From NCBI GenBank assembly GCA_035547915.1, contig DASZTS010000081.1:1-60505 (forward strand): a DNA stretch of 60,505 nucleotides, in the 5' to 3' direction. The notes below the pieces were generated by a model. The model saw nothing but the letters and a program-made list of their open reading frames with translations, did no database searches and was not told where the DNA came from. Both the position numbers and the translations under genes were made by a program. The stretch comes from DASSFG01 sp035547915. Lineage in GTDB: Bacteria; Planctomycetota; Planctomycetia; Pirellulales; JAICIG01. This document shows positions 1-7,287 of this stretch, piece after piece. Every line of letters starts with the position of its first letter. Within the stretch, counting starts at the first letter, position 1.

Positions 1-1
1 G

Positions 2-253
2 ACGGTCATCCGTGCGATCAACAACAACGCTCTGCCTTTGGGCGGTCCGACCGGCTGTAACTGGAACGCCGACACCCACTGCGGTCCGAACGACGAAATC
101 TTCGGCTGGCACGGAGCTGGTGCCAACGTAGGCTTCCTGGACGGTCACGTGACCTTCCTGTCGCAGGACATCGCTCCGTTGGTGCTCCGCTATCTGGTCA
201 GCTCGGCTGAGCGCGTCAGCCCGACCACGGTTGGCGGTTTCAGCGATTACTAA
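2..253 (+). CDS. DUF1559 domain-containing protein, C-terminal fragment (5' end outside window)
   Basis: The frame is open from the left edge, so only the last 83 residues are present. They contain the DUF1559 C-terminal signature, a His followed by nine residues and Asp-Gly (GWHGAGANVGFLDG), and end with a short hydrophilic tail. Complete members carry a type IV pilin-like N-terminal methylation helix and a secreted beta-rich body. They are highly amplified in planctomycetes and their role is unproven; pseudopilin-like or surface roles are proposed. The gene is followed by a strong intrinsic terminator and then a small lipoprotein, an arrangement common for DUF1559 loci. The family assignment is firm despite truncation; the function is not. 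Confidence 0.85.
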   Translation, partial: TVIRAINNNALPLGGPTGCNWNADTHCGPNDEIFGWHGAGANVGFLDGHVTFLSQDIAPLVLRYLVSSAERVSPTTVGGFSDY

Positions 254-295
254 TCGCCTGACCGCTTGCACGGCAGCTTAGCTTCACGACAATTA

Positions 296-338
296 GGTCC
301 CGCCGGGGAACCGTTCCCCGGCGGGGCCTCTCTTGTTT
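296..338 (+). terminator. Rho-independent terminator after the DUF1559 gene
   Basis: A 15-bp GC-rich stem (296-310 pairing with 314-328, one G-U pair) closes a 3-nt loop and is followed by a T-rich tract (tctcttgttt). It lies 43 nt past the DUF1559 stop codon and ends 20 nt before the start of the next gene. Confidence 0.85.
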
Positions 339-358
339 ACCAGCCAGGAAGTAATCCA

Positions 359-844
359 ATGAACGACCACGGGATTTCGCGTTTTCTGCCCTCCTCGACG
401 TCTGCCATGTTGGTGGCGGCGCTGGTGGGCGCTGTCGGCTGCGGACCGAGCATACCCGCTCCCCCATCCACACAACCGGTGCACGGCAATGTCACGCTCG
501 AAGGTGAGCCAGTAACGAGAGGGTTCGTGCGTTTTGTTCCGGCAGCGGGGAGTTCAGGCCGTTTCGCCGAGGGAATGATTGCGGAAGACGGCAGCTACTC
601 CGTGTCGGCTTTCAAGGGTCAGGCAGGCACCTTGCCCGGCGACTACCAGGTTTACTTCTCGTCCATCCAGCGCGCGGCCGAGGGGGAATCGGAAGGAGAC
701 CCGTTGGCAATACCCAAGAAATACCTCCGCCCCGAGACGAGTGAATTGAAGGTGACCGTCACCAGCGGCGACAACGATATTCCGCTCGAGTTGCATGCGG
801 ATGAAGGTGGCGAAGCGGAAGCCACAACCGAAACGACCGAGTAA
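359..844 (+). CDS. Small lipoprotein with carboxypeptidase-regulatory-like (Ig-like) fold
   Basis: This is a 161-residue protein with an N-terminal hydrophobic stretch (about residues 17-27) ending in a lipobox-like AVGC, so Cys28 is the likely lipidation site. The body has the pattern of planctomycetal regulatory-like beta-sandwich lipoproteins: HGNVTLEGEPV, then G-x-VRFVPA, EDGSYSV and LPGDYQVYF. It ends in an acidic Glu/Thr-rich tail. The ATG at 359 is chosen because AGGAAG lies 7 nt upstream; an upstream in-frame start at 266 would read through the terminator hairpin and move the signal sequence inward. Such lipoproteins usually sit immediately downstream of a DUF1559 gene, as here, but no biochemical function is established. 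It is probably anchored in a membrane facing the periplasm. Confidence 0.8.
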   Translation: MNDHGISRFLPSSTSAMLVAALVGAVGCGPSIPAPPSTQPVHGNVTLEGEPVTRGFVRFVPAAGSSGRFAEGMIAEDGSYSVSAFKGQAGTLPGDYQVYFSSIQRAAEGESEGDPLAIPKKYLRPETSELKVTVTSGDNDIPLELHADEGGEAEATTETTE

Positions 845-1163
845 CCGTACACGGTCTAGTTGGCAACTAGTCACAGACGATGGAATGGCTGGCACTGGCC
901 AGCGAATCGTAGTGGGCGATTGCAGGCAGGAGTCATAGTGCGAGGTAAAGCGGTCGTCGAGGAACGATCGGTTCTGTAGAGCGGTTCTCTCGAGAGCTTG
1001 AACGTGGCTGAAAGGATGCCACTGCGGGTGTAACCACCTCAAGTCTGGCGGAATCTTAGGAGTCTATCTGAAAACCGGACGAACGCGGGATTGTCATGAT
1101 CGCGATAGCGGTTTTCGGCTGGGCGACGAATGTAGCCAGGGGGGCTTGAAGGGAGACGGTGAA
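845..1163. other. Intergenic region upstream of the complete DUF1559 gene
   Basis: No credible gene is present. An odd palindrome (CTAGTTGGCAACTAG, 856-870) directly follows the lipoprotein stop. An 8-bp inverted repeat (GAAAACCG at 1070-1077, CGGTTTTC at 1109-1116) lies before the next gene. GGAAC at 961-965 followed 18 nt later by GTT resembles an ECF-type promoter, but the match is too short to call. Confidence 0.4.
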
Positions 1164-2270
1164 ATGGATCGAAGGAACACCGGCTGCGGTAGGCATGGAC
1201 TGAGCGTGATCGAATTGCTGGTGGTCGTCTCGATCATCGGGCTGTTGATCTCGCTCGTGTTGCCCGCCTTGCACGCGGCGCGCGAATCGGCGCGGCGCAG
1301 CACCTGTATGAACAACCTGCGACAGGTGGGCGGGGCCATGATGCAGTTCGAGCAGGCTCGAGGCCGCTTGCCGTCGGGCGGCGAAGGGACCGACTTCTCG
1401 GTCAATCCGCCGGCCACGGTCTTCGAGATGCAGTCGACGCTGATGCAGATTCTCAGCTACATGGAAGAAAGCTATGTGGCCGGCGGCTATCAGCCTCAGT
1501 ACGCGTACAACGACTATGCTTGGCCGGCCAATCAATTGGCCGCTCGCACCATCGTGCCGAGTTTCCTCTGTCCGAGCGATCCGTTTCGTCTGCCCGATCC
1601 GGATGGCTATGGCGAAACCGACTATATGCCGACGGTCTATACGGATATCGATCCTTCGACCGGCATCAAGAATCCGGCGTCGCGCCGAGCCGGCGCGATG
1701 GCTCTGGGAGGCTTGCCCGCGGGGCGCGTCGTCGATGGGTTGAGCTTGACGATGGCCTTCATCGAAGATTCCGGCAAGAATTGGGAAGCCTTCTATCCGT
1801 CCATGCAATCGCCATTCGGCGACCCGGTGTTCAGCAATGGAAACGCGAAAGTCTGGGACGGCACGAAGCAGGTGACGTACAGTCAATGGCTCACCGCCAA
1901 ATCGCTCCATTCACAAGGACTTCCGCCGGGTGATACGGCGACACCCAGCGGAAATCGGGCGATGAACCGTTGGGCCGAACCGGCCAGCGCCGGTGGAATT
2001 TCGGGCCAGGCCAACAGTGCTCCTGGCCATCTGCTGCCACCGATCAACGGCAATGACATTCCAGCGGGCGGCCCCCCGGGCTGTAGTTGGAGTACGGCAA
2101 ACTGCGGACCGAATGAAGAAGGATGGAGCTGGCACCCGCGCGGGACCAACGCGTTGATGTGCGACGGCCGGGTGCGATTTCTCGCCAAGACCGTCGACCC
2201 GCGTGTGTTGCGCAAGATGGTGACGCCCGACGAGCAGCTCCCCTATGCCGACTCAGATGCGCCGGAATAA
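1164..2270 (+). CDS. DUF1559 domain-containing protein (type IV pilin-like N-terminus)
   Basis: The protein has 368 residues. The N-terminus matches a prepilin methylation segment: a short basic leader, then GLSVIELLVVVSIIGLL and a hydrophobic helix, so it is probably processed by a prepilin peptidase at the Gly before LSVIE. The usual family sequence follows (ARESARRSTCMNNLRQVGGAM). The C-terminus carries the H-x9-DG signature (WHPRGTNALMCDG) before RFL. The ATG at 1164 is preferred over an in-frame TTG at 1146 because GGGAG lies about 8 nt upstream and the leader is then short. The gene stands 319 nt after the lipoprotein and is followed 71 nt later by a leucine-rich-repeat gene, possibly in one transcript. 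Location is probably the periplasm or cell surface; the function is unknown. Confidence 0.9.
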   Translation: MDRRNTGCGRHGLSVIELLVVVSIIGLLISLVLPALHAARESARRSTCMNNLRQVGGAMMQFEQARGRLPSGGEGTDFSVNPPATVFEMQSTLMQILSYMEESYVAGGYQPQYAYNDYAWPANQLAARTIVPSFLCPSDPFRLPDPDGYGETDYMPTVYTDIDPSTGIKNPASRRAGAMALGGLPAGRVVDGLSLTMAFIEDSGKNWEAFYPSMQSPFGDPVFSNGNAKVWDGTKQVTYSQWLTAKSLHSQGLPPGDTATPSGNRAMNRWAEPASAGGISGQANSAPGHLLPPINGNDIPAGGPPGCSWSTANCGPNEEGWSWHPRGTNALMCDGRVRFLAKTVDPRVLRKMVTPDEQLPYADSDAPE

Positions 2271-2341
2271 GGAGCCGAAGTGGAACGCCCGATGCCAGCT
2301 CGCGATTTTGGAAACCCGGTGACGTTTTGGGAGGCCATCGT

Positions 2342-3058
2342 ATGACCGAGGGAGAAGGAGTCCCTGAGGAAGTGGATGAAGGGACCGGAGCCACGGAAGG
2401 GACCGGAGTCACAGCGGAAACGGCCGCCGCCGGCAAGCATCCGTGGGTCTGGTATTTTGTCGGTGGGCTGCTTGTGATCGTCGCGGGGGCCGGTTGGATG
2501 GCCTGGACGGCGGTCCGGCAACAACAGGCCGTGGTCTCGCTAAAGGTCATCGGTGCGCAACTTCGCTATGCCGACGAACTGCCGTTTGCCAGCCTCTCAC
2601 CCCCGATGAGTTGGCTGAATCGCTGGTTGGGGCACGATTGGGCGGCTTCGCTCGTGCAGGTCAATCTGGGTCGGAGCAAGGTCAGCGACGACGATTTGCA
2701 GTGTCTCGAAAAACTGCCCGGTCTGAAATTCCTGTGGTTGCAGGACACCCATGTAGGCAACGACGGTATCGCCCATTTGAAAAGTTGCTTGCACATACAG
2801 GAACTCTACTTGGCAAACACCAAGGTGACCGACGACGGGCTCGCCAGTATCGCGGGCTTGAGAAAGATGAAGTTCCTATCGTTGTCGGGGTGCCATATCA
2901 CCGATGCGGGGCTCATTCACCTGCAAGGCATGACGAACCTGCAACGTCTGGACATGCCCAACACCGGCGTCACGCCACGTGGCGTCGCCGAATTACAAAA
3001 ATCCTTGCCGGCGGTGAAGATAACCTACGCTTCCGGTCGGCGCAAATCCGGATCTTAG
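2342..3058 (+). CDS. Membrane-anchored leucine-rich-repeat protein
   Basis: This 238-residue protein has an acidic, Gly/Thr-rich N-terminus (1-32), one transmembrane helix (about 35-55) and about five ~24-residue leucine-rich repeats (about 100-225). The repeats show the pattern LxxLxLxxTxVxDxGLxxLxx, typical of planctomycetal LRR proteins (for example LYLANTKVTDDGLASI). With this topology the repeats probably lie outside the cytoplasm. The start at 2342 is supported by GGGAGG 7 nt upstream; longer versions would overlap the DUF1559 gene. LRRs usually mediate protein-protein contacts, and no partner can be named from sequence. The stop codon lies inside the first copy of the 3054-3219 repeat, which supplies the terminator. 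Confidence 0.85.
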   Translation: MTEGEGVPEEVDEGTGATEGTGVTAETAAAGKHPWVWYFVGGLLVIVAGAGWMAWTAVRQQQAVVSLKVIGAQLRYADELPFASLSPPMSWLNRWLGHDWAASLVQVNLGRSKVSDDDLQCLEKLPGLKFLWLQDTHVGNDGIAHLKSCLHIQELYLANTKVTDDGLASIAGLRKMKFLSLSGCHITDAGLIHLQGMTNLQRLDMPNTGVTPRGVAELQKSLPAVKITYASGRRKSGS

Positions 3059-3219
3059 AGCAACCGACAAAACCAGATCGAGCTCCACAAAAATCGGCGT
3101 TTCACGGCCGATTTTTCGCCCACGGCGCTCCGGCTTCCCGGTTCTGTCAGCCGTTCTTAGAGCAACCGACGGAACCGGCCCGGGCCTGCTGAAAATCGTA
3201 GCTTCACCGCCGATTTGTC
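3054..3219. repeat. Imperfect direct repeat, two 64-nt copies at 102-bp period
   Basis: Copies at 3054-3117 and 3156-3219 have equal length, begin with the same 15 nt (CTTAGAGCAACCGAC) and end with a related hairpin (AAATCG ... CGATTT). The middles diverge. The first copy starts within the stop codon of the LRR gene. Confidence 0.7.
3089..3116 (+). terminator. Rho-independent terminator, potentially bidirectional
   Basis: A perfect 10-bp stem (AAAAATCGGC at 3089-3098, GCCGATTTTT at 3107-3116) closes an 8-nt loop, with T-runs on both strands. It lies 30 nt after the LRR stop and could also stop transcription from the minus-strand operon ending at 3270. Confidence 0.75.
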
Positions 3220-3269
3220 TGAAGCACGATGTACTTTTGTCGGCCGGTGTAAATCTTTGGCGGCGGCTG

Positions 3270-4862
3270 CTAGTTGATGCCGGGCGCCGCAATTTTTAGT
3301 ACCAGGACGTGATAGTGTCCTTTGCGGAAGTCGCCGGCTGTGCGAAGGGTGCAGCCATAGCGTTTCGCCTGCGAATATAGGGCGAAGAGCCGCTGGCCAC
3401 CCAGCGCGGGATAATCGAGCACGATATAGAACAAGCTGGGATAGTCGGCAAGCCGGGCCTGATTGTATGGGGGATCGAAGAGCACACAGTAGCCGTTGTC
3501 TGGCCGGCGATCGGTGAATCCCATTTCCGGATAATTCAGCAAGAAATGTTCCGGATATCCGTAGAACACCGGCGATTGCTTGGCGCAATCCGCGAGCGTT
3601 GCCATCGCCTGCCGTTGGACCTCGAGCAGATCGCGGTACTCCAGGGAACGCTCGGCCGCCGAGCCGTCATTCGTTGTCACCGGCGCGTAAAAGGTGCCGT
3701 AGCGGTTAACGAGGAAGGCAGCGCTACACAAGATGATGCCCGCCAGCACCACACGTTGCTGGGCCACTCGGCGCGCCGCGTCGATCACACCCAGCGCCAG
3801 GCACGGCATGATTTGCACGAAATAGCGGGGCAAAAGATAGACTTCGCCGGCATAGTTGGCGACCAAGAAGAAGCCGATGAAGCTCAGGACCATTAAATGC
3901 GATATGGCCACGGGCGACGCGGGCAGGACCCGATCCTCCGCGCCGGTTGCGCCAGAATTCGGCTGACGCCAGGCGCGCCACAGGGCAGGCCCGCGTACGA
4001 CCGTCACGAGCAAGAACAGGCCGATTAACACGCACAGATCGGGAACCGGCGTGAGACGCTGAATGATGTTGTATCGCACGTATTCGCGGTAGGGGAGCGG
4101 AACATACGGTGCCGCCCCCGGCGGATGGTAGATCGCCTTGTTGACGAAAAAGGCCGTAACGGCAGGCAGGAACACGCCGGCGGCTCGCGTCAACCGACGC
4201 GGTAACGGTCCGGCCTCGAGCACGGCGGCCGCCGTGAGCGCCCCGGCCAAGATGAGGCCCGTCTCCTTGATGTAAAAGGTCAACAAGGTGAAGAAGGCTG
4301 CCCGCCAGGGGCGGTTGTCCGACCAGGCGATCAGCGCCACCATCGTCGACGCCAGGAGAGGCACCTCGACATAGAGGCAGCCGGTCTGCGCGAGCACGAT
4401 CGGATTGCACAACACGAGTAGTGAGAGCCCGATCGCCAACTGGCCACCCAGCGCCGGGCGCGCAAAGCGATAGACGGCGGCCAGCGCGACGGCGGCCAGC
4501 GCGAAGTGGCAAACGTGCATCACGGGCAACAGCCAGCGACTGCCCGCGAGCGAGCGGTACGCCAGCGCCGTACACCAGGTGACCAGCGACAGGCTATGCG
4601 TATTCGGACCGCCCTGCATATAAGCTCGCTCGTGCAACAGTCCGGCGAGATCGAAATCGGAGCGACTCAGGGTGATCGCGGCGGGATGGACTCCCATCGC
4701 CCCGTCCCACGTCGGCGGGTCATCCAACGTCGGCCAATTCAGCAAGAGCAGGCCGCCGAAGAACGCGAAGAACGACAGCGCGGTCGGCCACCAGCCGCCT
4801 GCGAGGCTCCCGGAAGCAGGCGTGTTCGGGTTCAGCGATTGCCAAAAAACCGATCGGCGCAT
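3270..4862 (-). CDS. GT-C-type (family 39-like) integral membrane glycosyltransferase
   Basis: This 530-residue polytopic protein has about nine to eleven hydrophobic segments (for example about 27-43, then LLPVMHV..., LAIGLSLLVL, FYIKETGLILAG, and the last around LAGIILCSAAFLV). It ends in a hydrophilic ~120-residue C-terminal domain. The first extracytoplasmic loop is rich in acidic residues (LDDPPTWDG, about 46-54) and a later loop carries YVEVP, the layout of GT-C enzymes of the PMT/ArnT superfamily. These use polyprenyl-phosphate sugars at the outer membrane face. The ATG at 4862 is chosen; a GTG one codon upstream is possible. It is the last gene of the minus-strand glycosylation operon, 116 nt after its neighbour. 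The fold is fairly secure, but donor and acceptor are unknown and no exact family was confirmed. Confidence 0.7.
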   Translation of the reverse strand: MRRSVFWQSLNPNTPASGSLAGGWWPTALSFFAFFGGLLLLNWPTLDDPPTWDGAMGVHPAAITLSRSDFDLAGLLHERAYMQGGPNTHSLSLVTWCTALAYRSLAGSRWLLPVMHVCHFALAAVALAAVYRFARPALGGQLAIGLSLLVLCNPIVLAQTGCLYVEVPLLASTMVALIAWSDNRPWRAAFFTLLTFYIKETGLILAGALTAAAVLEAGPLPRRLTRAAGVFLPAVTAFFVNKAIYHPPGAAPYVPLPYREYVRYNIIQRLTPVPDLCVLIGLFLLVTVVRGPALWRAWRQPNSGATGAEDRVLPASPVAISHLMVLSFIGFFLVANYAGEVYLLPRYFVQIMPCLALGVIDAARRVAQQRVVLAGIILCSAAFLVNRYGTFYAPVTTNDGSAAERSLEYRDLLEVQRQAMATLADCAKQSPVFYGYPEHFLLNYPEMGFTDRRPDNGYCVLFDPPYNQARLADYPSLFYIVLDYPALGGQRLFALYSQAKRYGCTLRTAGDFRKGHYHVLVLKIAAPGIN

Positions 4863-4978
4863 CACGTCTTTCTCGAATTGCGGGGACGGTTTCTCGGCAG
4901 CCTCCGATGCGATTTCGAAGACCCGTTCTCGGAAGCAGACGACGAGATTATGGCTGGCATGGCTGGTCAGCGGAAGTA

Positions 4979-7282
4979 TTACTCACTACGAAACGGTTTG
5001 CCCTGGCGATACAACTCGAGCCGCTGCTCGATCTCGGCGGCTAGTTGAGCCGCGCCGTCGCGGTTTGCATATTCGATCGCCTGCTCGGCCGCCCGCACCG
5101 CATCGTCAAAGCGCCCGAGCTCGGCATATGCGGCGCCGATGGCATCGAGCGCCGCGGGAGACGGAGGCTCGTCGGCGTGGCGGACCTGTCGCGCCAACCG
5201 TAATGCGGTCGCACCGTCGCGTTGCGCAGCGGCAGTGGCCGTGGCGAGTTGCCACGCCTTCTCGCGGGCGCGCACCTGCCAATCGGGTTCGAGAGCGGCC
5301 GCGGCTCCGTACTGCCGCCGCGCGCGCTCAACCTCTCCTCGTTCGGCCAGGGCCATCGCCAGGTTGACACGATATTCCGCCACCTGGCCGGCTTCTCCCA
5401 CCGCCTCACCATAAGCGAGCGCCGCGTCGGGCCAACGTTCCAGCGAAGCCAGCACGTTTCCGCGATTGTTGAAAGCCTCCGCGTAGTGGTGGTCGATCTC
5501 CAATGCCTGGGCTATCTCCGCGAGCGATCCTGTTGTATCTCCCATGCGGGCCAACTGTACGGCAAGGTCGTTGTGGAAAACGGCATTGCGGGGCTCCGCG
5601 TCGACGGCCGCGGCAAAGGACTTCAAGGCCGGCTCGTGCTCGCCCGCCTGAGCTTGAGCGTGGCCCAAGCCGTTGTATCCATCGCCCCAACCGCCGCTCC
5701 AGGCCAGTGACTCTTCAAAATGTGTGGCCGCTTCCGATGGGTGTCCGCGTTTTAGAAGGAGTGTGCCCAGCATATAGTGCGAATCGGCATCGGCAGGTTC
5801 GCGTTGCACGGCATGCTCATAGGCCTGGATGGCGTCGTCGTACCGTTCCGCTTGCGTAAGAGTTTGGGCGAGGTGTACGTAAAGGTTTCGCACCGGCCAG
5901 GCCGCTGCGGCAGCCTGCGAATGTTCCACCGCCTCGTCCAACCGGCCTTCGTCGACCAACAGATCGGCCATAAACCGATGGGCGCAGAAGTTGGTCGGCG
6001 ATACTTCCAGGGTGCGCTCCCACAACGATTTGCTATCGCGCCAAACGACGCACTGGCGTTGCGTCAGGCCGAAGCAGACCGCGGCGGCGGCACAAGCGAG
6101 TGTCCCCACGGCGACACGAGCGACGGCATGCCTCCGAGACATTTCGAAAGCCTCGCCCGCGAACATGATCAGCAGGCCCACGACCGGGAAATAGTTGTAG
6201 CGATCGGCATAGGCTTGTTGGCCTATCTGGATCAGGCCGATGACGGGCACGAGCGTACCGAGAAACCATAACCAGCCGAACAGAAGATGGGGGCGCGACC
6301 GGCGCAGCACGACGACCAGGGCAGTGATCGCCAGCAAAATCGCGGCGCGAACGATGGTGTCGACCGGCGGATAAGATGTCGGCGGGGGATAGAAAACGAT
6401 CAGATCCGTCGGCCAGATCGTCTTACCGAGATAGAACAGGTAGCCGGCGATTGCGTTCGACACTCGATAGACCAAGCCAAAATCGCTAACGCTTCGCAGG
6501 GCACCGCCGGCTCGCTGGCCAACGATCGTCACAACACATAGGGCGACCGACATCGCAAACCAAGGCACCTTTTCGAACATTTTCCAAGCGAGAGATTCCG
6601 ACGGAGATTGTGCTCCCGTGGCCGGCGCCCGGCGACGCAGCGGCCACCAATCGAAGACCAGCATCAAGCACGGGAGCGTCACGAGCATCGGTTTTGCCAG
6701 CAGGCTCATCAGAAAGGCGATCGTAACTGCCAGATACCAGCCCGCCGACGGGCGAGACGCGTAGCGGCAGTAACTGACGAGCGCCAGCATGCCAAACAGC
6801 GTGCTCAGCACGTCCTTACGTTCCGAGATCCAGGCCACAGATTCGACGTGCTGCGGGTGGACGGCAAACAGTGAGGCAACCAACAGGCCGGGCCAAATCG
6901 AATTCCAGAAGTGACGGCAGAGCAAGAAGAGAAGAACGCTGTTGCACGCGTGCAGCAACAGATTGGTGATATGGAATCCGCGCGGAGCCGGCCCGAAGAG
7001 GGAAGCGTCGAGTTGCAATGAAATCCAGGTCAGCGGGTGCCAATTCGCTCCCCGCAAGGTAGACCACGCCCAACTGAAATTGCCAGCGGTCAGCCCGCCC
7101 TTCACCTGGGGAGTGTCTGCGACGTAGAGCCCATCATCGAAATTGACGAAGGCGAAATCCCAGACACCCCAATAGGCGCAGACCGACAGCCCGACGAGAA
7201 GTGCCACAACGCCCAAGACCTGTAGCCGGTCGCGAACCTTGCTCGTCGCTGGGGTCGGGTTTACAGCCGCTTCCAATGCCAT
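4979..7282 (-). CDS. TMTC-like membrane protein: GT-C domain fused to C-terminal TPR repeats
   Basis: The protein has 767 residues. The N-terminal half is polytopic and carries hallmark loops of the TMTC/GT-C group: FVNFDD (45-50), NWHPLTW (80-86), HITNLLLHA (about 104-112) and HVESVAWISERKD (145-157). The paired Asp residues after the first helix are the expected catalytic or metal-binding site. The C-terminal half (about 430-767) is a run of TPRs (for example YDDAIQAYEHAVQREPADADSHYMLG). Animal TMTC proteins O-mannosylate cadherins; bacterial homologues are mostly uncharacterised, so protein O-glycosylation here is inference. The ATG at 7282 lies 5 nt after the stop of the upstream 950-aa gene, indicating translational coupling. 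Confidence 0.8.
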   Translation of the reverse strand: MALEAAVNPTPATSKVRDRLQVLGVVALLVGLSVCAYWGVWDFAFVNFDDGLYVADTPQVKGGLTAGNFSWAWSTLRGANWHPLTWISLQLDASLFGPAPRGFHITNLLLHACNSVLLFLLCRHFWNSIWPGLLVASLFAVHPQHVESVAWISERKDVLSTLFGMLALVSYCRYASRPSAGWYLAVTIAFLMSLLAKPMLVTLPCLMLVFDWWPLRRRAPATGAQSPSESLAWKMFEKVPWFAMSVALCVVTIVGQRAGGALRSVSDFGLVYRVSNAIAGYLFYLGKTIWPTDLIVFYPPPTSYPPVDTIVRAAILLAITALVVVLRRSRPHLLFGWLWFLGTLVPVIGLIQIGQQAYADRYNYFPVVGLLIMFAGEAFEMSRRHAVARVAVGTLACAAAAVCFGLTQRQCVVWRDSKSLWERTLEVSPTNFCAHRFMADLLVDEGRLDEAVEHSQAAAAAWPVRNLYVHLAQTLTQAERYDDAIQAYEHAVQREPADADSHYMLGTLLLKRGHPSEAATHFEESLAWSGGWGDGYNGLGHAQAQAGEHEPALKSFAAAVDAEPRNAVFHNDLAVQLARMGDTTGSLAEIAQALEIDHHYAEAFNNRGNVLASLERWPDAALAYGEAVGEAGQVAEYRVNLAMALAERGEVERARRQYGAAAALEPDWQVRAREKAWQLATATAAAQRDGATALRLARQVRHADEPPSPAALDAIGAAYAELGRFDDAVRAAEQAIEYANRDGAAQLAAEIEQRLELYRQGKPFRSE

Positions 7283-7287
7283 ATCGC

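Noticed and set aside
554..1910. Minus-strand frames of 162 and 284 codons opposite the lipoprotein and DUF1559 genes
   Set aside because: They are shadows of genes with clear family signatures; translations show no domain or start context.
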